Source: Phocoena phocoena
Taxonomy: Eukaryota > Chordata > Mammalia > Artiodactyla > Phocoenidae
Direction of reading: 5' to 3'
NCBI RefSeq assembly: GCF_963924675.1
Contig: NC_089220.1
Span: forward strand, 155,656,270 to 155,720,269
DNA: 64,000 nt
Shown here: positions 1 to 12,300 of the stretch, piece by piece
How positions within the stretch are numbered: the stretch's first letter is position 1
Layout: each line of letters begins with the position of its first letter
Program-made: the position numbers and the translations under genes
Notes under the pieces: model-generated
The model's database searches: none
What the model was told of the DNA's origin: nothing
Seen by the model: the letters and a program-made list of their open reading frames with translations, nothing else

Positions 1-1019
1 CTTTTGAGCAGTTTCATGACAATGGGGCTCTTGTGTGCAGAGAGCGTCATATATGCTATGGTTCAAAGGCAGTTACCTGAATTCCAGAGGAGTCCTCTAT
101 AAAATTTCTGAATGAGATTACATGAACTTTCACTTGGAATATTATATCTTGGTTATCATCTGGATTAGGACAATTGCTTAGAGCAAAACAAGCAGACAGA
201 GTGAGTCTGAATCCCGGAATTGTGAGCCTTCCTCCTTTTTAATGGGACAGGAGCCAAGTGATTTTGCTTCCATGCAATCATAGATGGATGGGTAATGCAG
301 GGCTTCAGGCTTTGACATGACTCAGAAACTAACTGGAATATGATCTTGAGTGTGAGGACCAAGGATGATTTCAAGCTCTAAGACCTGGATCAGAAGTAGA
401 AGTTCTGGTAACCAAATGGAGACCCAGTATATCAATTGGGGGGCACTCTTTCTAGGTCAGGAAAAGTCCCAAGGTGATGATGCTGCCTTCCATTTGGTTA
501 ATTACCTCTGCCATCAGGTTAGAATTAGTTCTGGGAAGGAGGTACTGGGAAGGAGAAAGCACAAAGAGAGGCAAACCAGGCTGAGTAATTTTCTTTGCTG
601 TGGGGTGTGGCAGTTGAAGTGCTAGCAAGAGATGAGAGTACAGATGATTAATAAGAGCATCTCAGGACTTACCTATTTTCCACTTCCCTTTGTGGTCAGC
701 CTGTGCATTACACCTGGAAGTGTAGTTAGAAGGCTTCCTTCCCCGAAATATCTCTTGTACTCTGAAAACTCATCATGAACTAAGGATGGTAAGTACATAG
801 TGTATACTCCATCTTTTCATAATCAGCCAACACCACTGTTCCTGAGAGGGCTTCTGAGTCAGCCTCCAAGCAACCGTGACCACTGGTTGGTCCACAGCAC
901 ACTTCGTTGAAACCTGTCTCCATTAAAGTGCTACCCATTGTCTTTTCTCTTTGTCTTCTTTTAACAGTGATTATAAATCTTAATTGAACATTTGCATTGC
1001 CTAGAGAGTTTCTGAGAAC
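1..1019. other. Unrecognised intergenic sequence
   Basis: I recognise no gene or repeat family here. Reading frames are short (86 codons or fewer) and overlap on both strands, as expected by chance. An ancient decayed repeat could be present below my recognition threshold. Confidence 0.5.
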
Positions 1020-1034
1020 ACCAGCGTCCAGGAC

Positions 1035-1130
1035 TGACCCTAAAAATTCTGATTTAATTGATTTGGGAGGGGGGAGTCTAGATATCAGCTATTTTTAAAA
1101 GCTCCCCAGGTAATCCTACAGTGTAGCCAG
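1035..1130 (+). mobile_element. MER5-like hAT-Charlie DNA transposon fragment
   Basis: The stretch has the recognisable order of a MER5-type non-autonomous hAT element: a 'ttctgattta' block, a G-rich block, then 'aaaagctccccaggt' followed by a terminal-like segment. It is old and truncated and terminal inverted repeats are not clear. Assignment is from remembered family pattern, not alignment. Confidence 0.5.
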
Positions 1131-1897
1131 ATGCAACTATCCCCAGGAGGGAATGCATATGCAGACCCTATGAAGACACAGTGAGAAGGAGCTTGTCAGA
1201 TTCTTTTTATCAGTTTCATGACAAGAGTTGAGGCAAAAGCATGTTGAAAGAACAGCACGGGATAGAAAAAGAGGATATAGCAAATTTGAGGGTATCGATT
1301 CAGAGTTGCTCAAGGCCTGCTGTTCCAGATCACAAGGAACATTGGAAGTCAGCTTTCTTAAAGTCAGCTTCCTTAAAGCTTTCTTTGCAAGCTATGTCTC
1401 TTGCCTTTGGATCTGGGTCAGATAACACAGAAATTATTTTTAGCCATCACACCTCCTCTTTGACGGTTGGAATGCTTTCTAACATCATGTCTGTAGAAAC
1501 TTTAATAGGTGAAGCCAAAGGCACCAAATTGGTCCTTGTTCTGTTGGTATTTCTCACCACTTATTTAAGTTTGCTAGATAAAGTAAGACAAACAAAAAAG
1601 CTGCTGATTTTCAACTGTATATTAGGACTTCGTGTGATATTTTGTAAGGCATCCATGTTGTGTTTTACAGTGATTCTAACCTAGTTCACAATTAAATAAG
1701 ACAGTACTTCGTATTGTGAGACGTAAAAGTTAAATAATTCAGGAATCTTTAAAATGTAGCAGGTTAAGGATTCTCTTTCTGAGCTTACTTATCTTGAGAT
1801 GTTATTTATATTTCCTTTGGGACATGCACATTTCCATTTCAACAAAAAGGGTTCTATTATGAGCAAATGTATTATAGGCAAAGGGATGGACAATTTT
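1131..1897. other. Unrecognised intergenic sequence with a 147-codon open frame
   Basis: No repeat family is recognised. A plus-strand frame of 147 codons runs 1241-1684, with a hydrophobic stretch around residues 95-112. I see no homology or domain, and no splice or polyA context that would mark it as a gene. Chance is the simplest explanation. Confidence 0.4.
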
Positions 1898-1909
1898 GTC
1901 CTAACTCTT

Positions 1910-2185
1910 TTTTTTAAAATAAATTTATTTATTTTATTTATTTATTTTTGGCTGCATTGAGTCTTCGGGCAAGCAGTAGCTACTCTTCGTTGCAGTGCCC
2001 GCGGGCTTCTCATTGTTGTGGCTTCTTTCGTTGCAGAGCACCAGCTCTAGAGCACAGGCTCAGTAGTAGTGGCATGTGGGCTTAGTTGCTCCGAGGCATG
2101 TGGGATCTTCCCGGACCAGGGCTCGAACCCATGTTGCCTGCATTGGCAGGCGGATTCTTAACCACTGCATCACCAGGGAAGCCCC
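1910..2185 (-). mobile_element. CHR-type tRNA-derived SINE (long form)
   Basis: The element reads on the minus strand: its T-rich left edge is the A-rich tail and it ends at 'ccagggaagcccc', the complement of the tRNA-like head. It is a long form (about 275 bp) with an extra central 'cattgttgtggcttct' segment. It is flanked by a 12-bp TSD with one mismatch: 'gtcctaactctt' at 1898-1909 and 'gtcccaactctt' at 2186-2197. Divergence and the TSD mismatch make it older than the short-form SINEs here. Confidence 0.9.
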
Positions 2186-2189
2186 GTCC

Positions 2190-2312
2190 CAACTCTTGTT
2201 ACTCAAATCTTGGTCCAAATCAGAAATGTTGAAATAACCTGGGAGTTTGTTTGTAATGCAAAATCTCAAAGCCCACCAGGTGGTTTGCAAGCATTTAAAA
2301 TTTAAGAATCAC
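2190..2312. mobile_element. MER5-like hAT-Charlie fragment
   Basis: The order 'gttactcaaatcttggtcc', 'aacctgggagtttgttt', 'atgcaaaatctcaaagcccacc' and 'tttaagaatcactc' follows the MER5A/MER20 pattern. The preceding SINE inserted at its edge. The family is recognised by eye only. Confidence 0.55.
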
Positions 2313-2315
2313 TCA

Positions 2316-3456
2316 TATCCGAAATGTGCTTCCCTGTCTGCTGTACTTTGTTGTCAGTGGAAATAAATGTTCTTTAAGAAGATTTATTGAGCAGACTATA
2401 GCCTCAGGAACCAGGAAGTTCACACTTGATTATTGGTTCAATCATTCATTTAGGTTTTTGTTTTTGTTTTGTTTGTTTGCAATGCACCTGACTTCTTTGG
2501 ACATAATTCTTCATTAGTAAGTGAAAGAGCTGAACTACACCTGATAGGTCCACCATTCTATAGGTCTCCAATAAGTCAGTTTGAAGAAGAAGCAAATGCC
2601 AGTGTGTAAGGCTGTGGGAGAACAGTGGAGAGGGTAAACGTACTTGTGATTCTGAACTTATGGGATTTTGTTCCTCTCAGTACCACAGCAGCCTGCCTAG
2701 CAACTAACAAGTAGAAATTTTGTGACAGTAAGAGATGCACAGAGTCACGTACTCATAAACCCCTACAACTCATGCACAGACACTCAACAAATATTTTTTC
2801 CCAATGACAAAAGCAAATGAAGGCCAAGGAACAACCTGTTTGTTCCTCCTGCACTATCAGAGAGGTAGCATTTTTAAGAAGCATTGTAGATTCAACATAT
2901 ACACATGCATTTATTCATGCACATTAAATGGCTGACAGCTCATCAGTGCTATATCTCTAATGGACTGATTTAATTTTCTTTAAGTTCAAGAAGAGTAATT
3001 GTAAAAATAAACCAGTGGTCCTTTTGTTCAGGTTCTGGTGGCTTTTTCCTTTGGGAACCCTTGGGAACCCACAAATTTACAAAAAAAAAATAACAGTTTA
3101 CAAAAAACTTTCCAGGGATCATTCTGAAGTTCTTTCATTTTGCAGCCCTCACACCTTAACCAAGGTGGGAATGCTTATCTAGGAGAAGGAGGGAGTGAGG
3201 TTACCCCAGTATGTAGGGAACACCCAAGCCAATTGCTCTAGATTATGGGAATTTACAAGATGTGAGGAGTGCAATTGACAGCCATCCTGCTCCCATCGAC
3301 AAATGGACAGTATTGTCCATAATCTTTACAAAAGTTATTCTTTCAGAAACATACAAGGCAAAATAGTTGTTGAGACTATAGTTTAAATATTGTGTACAAA
3401 GATGCAAATTCCAAGATTACTTAAAAAACAAAAATTCATATATATTCCATTTGATC
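2316..3456. other. Unrecognised intergenic sequence
   Basis: AT-rich sequence with no repeat family or gene I can support. A tiny direct duplication ('tgggaacccttgggaaccc') lies near 3053-3071. Confidence 0.45.
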
Positions 3457-4733
3457 AAAATAGAAGAATTTAATTAAAGACCTAAATGTAAGACCAGACC
3501 CTATAAAACTCGTAGAGGAAATCATAGGAAGGACACTCTTTGACATAAATCACAGCAAGATCTTTTTTGACCTACCTCCTAGAGTAATGAAAATAAAAAC
3601 AAAAATAAACAAATGGGACCTAATGAAACTTAAAAGCTTTTACACAGCAAAGAAAACCATAAACAAGATGAAAACACAATCTTCAGAATGGGAGAAAATA
3701 TTTGCAAACGAAGCAATGGACAAGGGATTAATCTCCAAAATATACAAACAGCTCTTGTAGCTCAATATCAAAAAAACTAACAGCCCAATCAAAAATTGGG
3801 CAGAAGACCTAAATAGACATTTCTCCAAAGAAGATGTACAGATGTCCAAGAGGCACATGAAAAGATGCTCAACATCACTAATTATTAGAGAAATGCAAAT
3901 CAAAACTACAGTGAGGTATCAGCTCACACCAGTCTGAATGGCCATCATCAAAAAATCTACAAACAATAAATTCTGGAGAGGGTGTGGAGAAAAGGGAACC
4001 CTCTTGCACTGTTGGTGGGAATGTGAATTGATACAGCCTCTATGGAGAACAGTACAGAGGTCCCTTAAAAAACTAAAAATAGAACTACCATATGACCCAG
4101 CAATCCCACTACTGCGCATATATCCAGAGAAAACCATAATTCAAAAAGATAACATGCATCTCAGTGTTCACTGCAGCACTATTTACAATAACCAGGTCGT
4201 GGAAGCAACCTAAATGTCCATTGACAGAGGAATGGATAAAGAAGATGTGGTACATACATACAATGGAATATTACTCAGCCATAAAAAGGAACACAATTGG
4301 GTCATTTTTAGAGATGTGAATGGACATAGAGACTGTCATACAGAGTGAAGTAAGTCAGAAATAGAAAAACATATGTATATTAACGCATATATGTGGAATC
4401 TAGAAAAATGATGAACCTGTTTGCAAGGCAGAAATAAAGACACAGATGTAGATAACAAACGTGGACACCAAGGGGGGAAGGGGAGGTGGGATGAATTGGG
4501 AGATTGGAATTGACATATCAACACTAATATGTATAAAATAGATAACTAATGAGAACCTGCTGTATAGCACAGGGAACTCTACTTAATGCTCTGTGGTAAC
4601 CTAAATGGGAAGGAAATCCAAAAAAGAGGGGATCTATATATACATATAGCTGATTCATTTTGCTGTACAGCAGAAACTAACACAACATTGTAAAGCAACT
4701 ATACCCCAATTTAAAAAAAAATAGAAGAATTTA
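3457..4733 (+). mobile_element. 5'-truncated L1 with perfect 17-bp TSD
   Basis: A 17-bp duplication, 'aaaatagaagaatttaa', lies at 3457-3473 and 4717-4733. It brackets about 1.24 kb of L1 from the C-terminal third of ORF2 through the 3' UTR and A-tail. The 5' end is truncated at a point matching roughly residue 963 of the ORF2 in the L1 at 42-50 kb. The 3' UTR ('gaacctgctgtatagcaca') belongs to a different, older subfamily than the nested pair and matches the fragment at 26.5 kb. The first As of the TSD are ambiguous with the tail. Confidence 0.93.
3474..4370 (+). pseudogene. L1 ORF2 C-terminal remnant
   Basis: This is the decayed C-terminal end of L1 ORF2p (reverse transcriptase/endonuclease of LINE-1). 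The frame is broken by an in-frame TAG at 3758-3760 and further changes ('cagtctgaatgg' near 3930 carries a TGA). The Cys-rich zinc-knuckle-like segment is still readable at about 3970-4030 in the order C-x3-C-x7-H-x4-C, but its first Cys codon has become Phe ('aaattctggaga'). No endonuclease or RT catalytic core is included because of the 5' truncation. It cannot make a functional product. Confidence 0.85.
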
Positions 4734-6223
4734 AAACAACTTTAGTATATACACAGGATAAACTAATACAAACTTAATAAAATTGGTATAGTAAAGGCCA
4801 TTTAGTGATATTAAAATGCTCACAATACAATATCAAGTAAAAAAAAAAACACCCCACAAAATGCACCACTTCAGAAACCTAATCCCTTCTTTTTAGTCAC
4901 TTGTCTCCATCACAAACAACCACTGTGAAACTTTTTAAAGTTTTTAGTTTTTGCCACCAGAAGATTACAAGTACTACATATAGGAAATGCAATTTTAACC
5001 AGCTTTTCACTGTATCTGCATTTCCAGAGCCTATTATAATTTTCAGGTACCCAAACTACAAGGCAAGTATCAGTTTATATTCTAGAACTGACAACAGACT
5101 TAAGGTCAGCATTTGAAATTCATAAAACTCTAAGGAGTTTTGTTCCTATATTTTTTTATAGTAAAATGATGTGGTTTTATGGGACTGCAGATAAAAATAA
5201 CAAGCATCCATGGACCTTCCATTGGATATTTTCTCATTGAAGAGTTAACAGAGCTATAAACGTTTCATGACTTTTTATCCTACCAGTCTCCTTGGCTCTT
5301 TTTTTAATCTCCCTACATTTGGACAGTTAGGAAATTATTGGAGAGAATTGAGCTATGCTATTTAATCTCTGGCAGCCTGTGCCACAAAGTTTCCCCAGTA
5401 GTAATGCTTAGTATGGAATGAGGTGTCCTTGTTTGATGTTGAGCTCTGATTCCAAAAGAATTTCTTTCCTCTTTTATTACTTCATAGTACATTTTCAGAG
5501 AGATTTTTACTAGATACCTGTTTAGGACAAAAGATCAAATTTATATTAAATTATTATAGAAGGATTTTGAGGTTTTAATAAATTCAGTTCTTTTTTTCTT
5601 TTTATTTTGGAGATATGGAAGGTAGTAGCACTGGTCTCTGTATTTGGGGGGGTACCCATTTGGGATGCAGTTAAATACTGTGGTCTGTGTTATAACACTG
5701 ACAGTACGAATTACGAAATTTAAACATAACGTATCTCTTATTGGGAAGTTAAAACAATAAAGATACATACAATCTAATTAAGCAATAATCCCACAACCAA
5801 CTCAGTAGTTCTGAACCAAGAGAAAGGTACAGAAGACAAACTTTCTCCTTTTCTTCAGCTGCTATTTGAGGCCACCCACCCTGTTTGTAGTTTGTGCAGT
5901 GATTTGATTAGTGAACTCTTCTGAGAGAATGGAGTTGCTTAAAGATAGCACCTCTCTGATGCTTAGACTCCAATGAACAGGGATTTCTTTTTTTTGGTGT
6001 AAATTTTTAAAGTGGGATTCTTAGCAAGATGAGAAAATGCTTGTGGCCCCAAATGTTACTTCACAGAGTCTTAATGTGAGCAAATAGCTGAGCTATGAAG
6101 CACTATATGGTTTCATAATGATTGTTTTCACATGAGATTTTTGCAAAGACTGTTTTGTTTACTCCCTCCACCTCCCCCCAAATTTGTATGTGAATTTGTC
6201 AAAGTGAAATCTTACCATTTCCT
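4734..6223. other. Unrecognised AT-rich intergenic sequence
   Basis: No gene or clear repeat family seen. Frames are below about 75 codons. Confidence 0.45.
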
Positions 6224-6322
6224 TTAATATATATAATATGCTATAATATATATAATATATATATACTATGTGCGTGTGTATATATATATATATATAAATA
6301 TATATAAATACATTTAAAATAT
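6224..6322. repeat. AT-rich microsatellite (TA)n / (TATAAA)n
   Basis: Irregular runs of 'atatat' with a central 'tgcgtgtgtata' interruption. The track is imperfect and likely length-variable. Confidence 0.85.
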
Positions 6323-7194
6323 ATTTTCTTCTCTCTATGGTAAAACATTTCTCTCGCAACAAAGTAGTGAGGATCCTAAGGTTATCTTTCCTGATTGCTT
6401 TCCTGGCCCTCCAGGTATAAACATTCTCTTACATAATTTAAGGTGTTGTTTTTAAATAAAGTGGTCAAAGACCTCTTGCCTGATTTTTATCAGTCTTTCC
6501 CAAGCATCTTTCCTAAGCCCCCACCTTGCTTCCAAAAGGCCGTGTGCATGTCTGTGTCTGTGTGTGTCTGTGTGTCTACATGGTGCCCCCATATAATATC
6601 ATGCATGTATGTGTGCAATCTCAAACACAATTGCTTTTGTATTATTCACATTATTTCCTGCTTAGGCTCCTACTGTCTCAAGCGTATGTTGTCATTGTCT
6701 ATTTTAGTATTATTCCCATTCATGAGGCCTTGTCATTGGAACATTCTATAGTATAATTCACATTATTATTATTTCTGTTTTTTTTCCTGTCCTCCTTTTA
6801 GCCATTCAGTTGCCCCGAAACCATGGAAATCAATAATAAATCACTCTTAAATCCTACTCATTTCTCTACCATAAGCTGTTTCCACTATGTTTATCCTGTT
6901 TTTTTTCCTTTTCTCTAATCACAATAAATCTTGTGGAAACTGCTGACAATAAGAAACGTTAACATTCTGTAAATTCTAATACCTTATTTGGTCTGACTAC
7001 TCCCTACTCTAATAGATTATTGCCTTTCCCAAGACTAAAGTTGACCATTAGATTCTGCCACAAAGAGGTTGTCAAGGAAAGCCATGAGTTAGTGAGGTGG
7101 AGACAGAAACCAGCCATGCTGCACTGGACTAAGGGTGAGTAAAGTTGGGCAAGCTGGAGGAGAAAGGAAGAGATAGGAAATAGATGTGGAAGAG

Positions 7195-7196
<2 letters not shown>
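6323..7196. other. Unrecognised sequence with a short TG/TCTG-rich patch
   Basis: A short imperfect (TG)n patch lies near 6548-6577. A 102-codon frame (6443-6751) crosses it but shows no domain or homology I can name and is probably chance. Confidence 0.45.
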
Positions 7197-7260
<64 letters not shown>

Positions 7261-7336
7261 TTTATATATCTCTCTATATATAAAGATATATAAGGATATA
7301 GAGATAGATGTGTCTATGTCTACCTATCTATCTATC
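7197..7336. repeat. Compound microsatellite (TG)n-(AG)n-(TATA/TATC)n
   Basis: Uninterrupted TG repeats (about 7197-7218) pass directly into AG repeats (about 7218-7257). They then pass through a degenerate TATA/GATA zone to TATC repeats ending near 7336. Three motif types abut without spacer. Confidence 0.95.
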
Positions 7337-9022
7337 CTATTGGCTCTATTTCTCTGGAGAATCCTAAGATCCTGGGCATTATATAACATAATAGAAAGGG
7401 CTTTTTCCCATTCTTCTACTCTATGCTGTCTGTTGAAATTTAATATTAGCTGAGGGAGAGGTACCATACTACATACTGTAGAGTCAGTAGGCCCTTCACT
7501 GCCCTGCAAGGCCATGAGTCCTATGGGGCCTTTGGCAGGAGTGGGAGGAGGTAGGGTAGCATGATACAGGGATAAGAGTTATTGCACCTTTATGATTGGC
7601 TTGAAAGAACGTGCAGAGTTTTTCTTTGGTGAAAGAAGCCCTCCACTGCATTCTGAATATTCAGGCTGCCTGTCAGTACACTAGTCATTTTGTGTTAGTC
7701 TGTATTCTCTGACTAATTAGTTTGAGGAATACAGGAATGCCATGGAATTTTTCTCAACAAAATGTATATTGTCTTACCCTTATAAACATTAATCACAATT
7801 ACCATTAATTTCCAAATTTAAATCCCAGATTTTTGAGTACATAATACATTTATATCATATAAATATATTTATATTTATATATACATCATAAATGTTTGGT
7901 AAGTCAACATGTTACTAATTTTCTCTGTATATTTAAATGCAGGGGAATAGTATTATTTTCAAGACCACTGTGAGCATATATTAATAATATTTCATGTACT
8001 GTAATTCAACTATACCAATAGGATATATGAGAATATCAATATCACAGTATAACCCATTATAACAGTAATACATAATCCTTATAGCTGTTTAAAAAATTAA
8101 TTTCAGATTTATTTTATGCAGTTTATGTTTTGAAGGACGTATGGACACTCAGATCCAAATCTGTATATTAATGAGCTATGCTGCATTTAGATTTCCACTG
8201 TGTCTTTCTTTGATAGTAATTTTCAAATAAAATCTATTATAATACTGACAAGTCTATGCATCTCAATGAAACAAATCAAAGTTCATTTCTTAAAGACCAT
8301 GATCTTAGGATAAAATATTGTTAAATACTTCATAATTTATTTCACACGCAGCTAAAAAAGAATAATAGACAGAGGTCATCAGATTTCTCTGTTGCCATTT
8401 TATGCTGTTGGTCAAAGGGTACTTTACTTTTCTCCACATTAGAGATTTGATGGTCTCAACTTCAGTTTAATAACACAGAAATTTAAATGAACCCAAGTCT
8501 ATTTTGACCCTCATTTGTATTCAAATGGCCATTATGAAGATTGAATTAGGGAAGAGTAGTCAAATATTTTGAATGAGAGTTCTGTGGGAAAAGTGGAGTT
8601 GGAGTTGATACATGAAGTCAAGAGAGTTAATAGGTTTATGAGAAGTAAGTCTTCTTATTTGTTCTACCAACAGAGGTAAATTGGAAAGCTTACCCTTTTC
8701 TTCCCATTTAACTAGTAATCCCTTATACTTTGTGTTGCATTGCACAGCTAACCCAGAGGACTGAGTAAGAGTATTTGTGGATAAATTTCAAATAAGCACC
8801 TGGAGGTGGGGGATGAAAAGAAGGGGAGTGGGATTAAGCGCTGAGCTCTGATGAGGCAGCAATTACTCTTCAGGAGGCCAGGGTGTTGCTCAGGTTTAAG
8901 AGCCAGTTCAAATTGTCATATAAAAAAAGAATGGTATAGTTACCATAGCAACTGACATACCACATGATTGATATTTTCCCTCCTGAGAAGAAAACCCATT
9001 TTAAAGCAACTATCATGCACCA
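7337..9022. other. Mostly unrecognised; possible ancient MIR near 8385-8570
   Basis: Most of this is unassigned AT-rich DNA. The block 8385-8570 ('acttcagtttaataacaca', then 'cattatgaagattgaatta') loosely follows the MIR order but is too decayed to be sure. No gene is supported. Confidence 0.3.
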
Positions 9023-9101
9023 AAAAAAAAAAAAAAAAAAAAAGCTTTCTGATAGAATTACTGAAGTTATAAATGCTTCCTCAAGGACAAAAAAAAAAAA
9101 A
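9021..9101. repeat. Two poly(A) runs
   Basis: A run of about 22 As (9022-9043) and another of about 13 As (9089-9101) flank a short AT-rich stretch. No retrogene body or TSD is visible upstream, so I do not call a processed pseudogene. Confidence 0.8.
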
Positions 9102-9340
9102 AGGTCAAACAAAAATTTCAGAAATTTTGCTTTATTATTTACAAAATAATCTGAATTTCACCATCCTGTGGCCTCTCCTAAAATGCAGTCATTAGGTGAT
9201 ATTTATGCTTATGCCAGGGAAGAGTAAATGGGTAAACTGTTTCTTAATAAAGTAATGAAACTCTGGCCCATATCCTTCAATAGAAATCTGACTGATTTCC
9301 TTGAAAGTCTTCAAATTCTATGACATTGAGCTGCTTGAAC

Positions 9341-9392
9341 ATTTTATTTATTTATTTATTTATTCATTCATTCATTTTCTTTCTTTCTTTCT
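9341..9392. repeat. Compound tetranucleotide (TTTA)n(TTCA)n(TTTC)n
   Basis: Consecutive short arrays of 'ttta', 'ttca' and 'tttc'. It is a low-copy compound microsatellite, and point substitutions between neighbouring motifs probably generated the series. Confidence 0.9.
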
Positions 9393-12300
9393 AAACGCTT
9401 TCACGTTTCTGCCATTGCATGTCTCATTGTAACACAAGTGTCATTCATCAAAAGCTTACTCAAGAAAATACAGTTAACATTCAACTACCTGACTTGGTAA
9501 AAGGATATCAATAATTCAGAATTGTGAATAACCATCTCTCAATTCATTTATGGAACTCTCATATTAATCTTCATTACTCTGAGAATATTTTTCAATAAAT
9601 TATGGGAATCATGGAAAAGACCACGATATTGGAAGGGATGGTTAGTGAAGAGAAGAGGACCAAGGACTGGAGTCCTTCAGTATTAAGGGGGTCAAAGATA
9701 AGTATAAGAACCAGCGAAGAAGAGGAAGAAGGAACAACCAGTGAGATAATGGCTTTATGAGGTTTTATGTCAATTGTTGATGTGGCTTTCCCACCCCAAC
9801 CCCACACCCAGTCTAATGGCATTTTAGGCAGTGAAACCAAACTTTTAGTTCCTCTGACCTAGCGAGATACTTGCTCCACGAAGGCTGCACTAATCAGCAA
9901 ATTAGTTCACATCTTTAAGGGCCTAGGAAGGTGCCCTAAAACTGCATCCTCTCACTGTCATTCTTATTTGTCCTGTACCTTTGTCCTTTCTGCTCACTGG
10001 TTCATTGAATGAAAGCAACCTTGTCATTCTCTAATGTCTTTGGACCTTGACCAACCCTTTGTATTCTCAAGTATATTAGGCACAGTGTAATGTTGCAGGT
10101 TTGATCTGGAAAAAAATATTGTCAAGAAAATAAAGAAACCATGTTGTGAAATCAAAAAAGAATAATATAGGAGAAGCTCAAAATTGACTCCTATATAATT
10201 GACTCCTATATAAGTGAATCTCATTGTCCATTTCCATGATATAAAATTGAAAAATTTCCATTTGTCCTATGCATTATTAAAATATTTTTGGATCTCTGCA
10301 AATTTTGTTCTATTGTCTTCTAGTTATAAAAATTATTGTGAAGAGGTCTGAGGTCTGTGATATTTGTCCTCTTGCAGATGGCTTAAATGCCTAAAAACAG
10401 TTTTCCTTGTTTTTGTCATGATTTTTTGAGCAGCAAATTGAGATCTTTATTTCAGGAAAATTCTCTTCTTATATTCTATTTTGAAAAGTGTTTATCTTCA
10501 TTTATTGGATGCTCTACTTCAAAGGTACCAATGATTCTTGCTTAATTTATTTTCAATATCATATAGCTTTTTAAGATTGTTTTAACATATTCATCTTTTC
10601 ATCTATATTTTCTTAAGATTTTTCCTGTAATGAAAAAAATAACCATAGTTTCTGATGATTCTAATTTAATGTTATTCTTCAGAGAAATTATTTTGGCCCT
10701 GTATCTATTTAACTAGATCTATAATTTCTCTTTTTATAAATCTTATTTTTTATTCATTTCCTTTTTGAAATATTTTTATTGAAATAAGTTTTAATAAGAT
10801 GCCATAATAGGAAATAAAGAAAAAAAGTAGAATTTCTTTATGTTCATTGGCTTATATTTTCTTCTAGGCAGTCTTTGTGTATTATGTATTTCTTTCCTTC
10901 CTTCCTATACTTTATTAACATAGGAGCCATGTCATTTCTTTTCATCTTCCAATGCTTGGGGTCTTTCAAAAACTTCTGCTTGCTCTCATACAATACTATG
11001 ACATTTTAAATGTTTAATATTTACAACTGTATCTGAGACTTGTTTGTTTTCCTGTCTGAATTATGGCTTAAACGTGATTACTTTTGTTCTATGTACTCAG
11101 CTCTTCTGTATTAGGAGAAGGTCAGTATAAGAGATGAAGTGGCATGGCCTTTTGCTGTTGTCAGAATATGTGGCTTCTGCTCTCACTTGTGAGATAGTTA
11201 AATCTATTCTGTAACCAAGATTCATTTTACATAGTTGGAGGGCAGATATCATGGTTGGAGGGATATCTTCAAGTTTCAGATTCATCTAACAATTGAGTAG
11301 CCCTAAAATATATTTGAAGAACAGAATATCTACTTTATTTTTCTTTTCTTACTTATCCTCACCTCATTTCCAATATTAATTTCCTTACTCCCTAGTTGAA
11401 AGAAAGGTAATGGAGGTGCCCAGACAGTTTACATCTTTCCATGCTTGGGAAGGATTTGTTAACTCATGAGTACTACTCTCAGGAAACATGAAAATGGTTA
11501 AGGATCTTTTTTTTCCCCAGAATATTCCATTTATTTCCGTGTTTTCTTTTTTTTTTTTTTTCTAATTTGATTGGCTGATTTGACTTGGCTTCTATTTTCT
11601 TATTGATATTTTTGGGATTTTCCCTGTTTTCATTGGCTATTGTAAAAGAGAGATTCTATGATATGGCTTCAATCAGCCATCTTAACCTGGATATCTCCAT
11701 TTATCTGCCTTTGAAATAAAGCTTAAAAAAGAATACTTCATGTTAAATAAACCCAATGAAGTATGTCAGCTTACTCTTCAAGGCACCCTGATCTTTTCTA
11801 TAGACTGTTTAAACTAGGATCATATTTTTCATAAGAATAAACAACAGAAATATTTTCCATTATCTTTCTCTTGTGGTAATATTGATGCCTTATTTCATTG
11901 CATTATAGTTGCCCTAGCAATGGAGCTTTTATTTGCATTTTATTCAAAGAAAAATTATTATGTAATTCAGTAATCTCTACATGAGAGCATTTTTCAGTAT
12001 TTTTTACAGTCTAATTTTTCTGTTTGATATTATTTTCATTCAAATGTAAAAATTGGAATTAAAACTCATGCAGAGATTGTGCGAACTTCCAGATTTCTTC
12101 TGTACAAACCCATCAGAGAAAGCAAAACAAAATTTCCCTTATTTTTCAGGAGGATTTTAAAAAGTGATTCCAGTATACATTATTCTACCTTTGTTTGCTG
12201 CTTGAATTCATTCAAACTGTTCTGAAAAGAGCCCTTGAAACTTTACTATAGGACACATTCCTACATTAATTCTAAGGAAATGGACAAGAGGCTTTTACAG

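Noticed and set aside
6159..6362. 67-codon frame rich in I/Y
   Set aside because: It is a translation of the TA microsatellite.
9022..9043. Processed pseudogene ending in poly(A)
   Set aside because: No gene-like body, no polyadenylation signal at a suitable distance and no TSD could be found upstream of the A-run.
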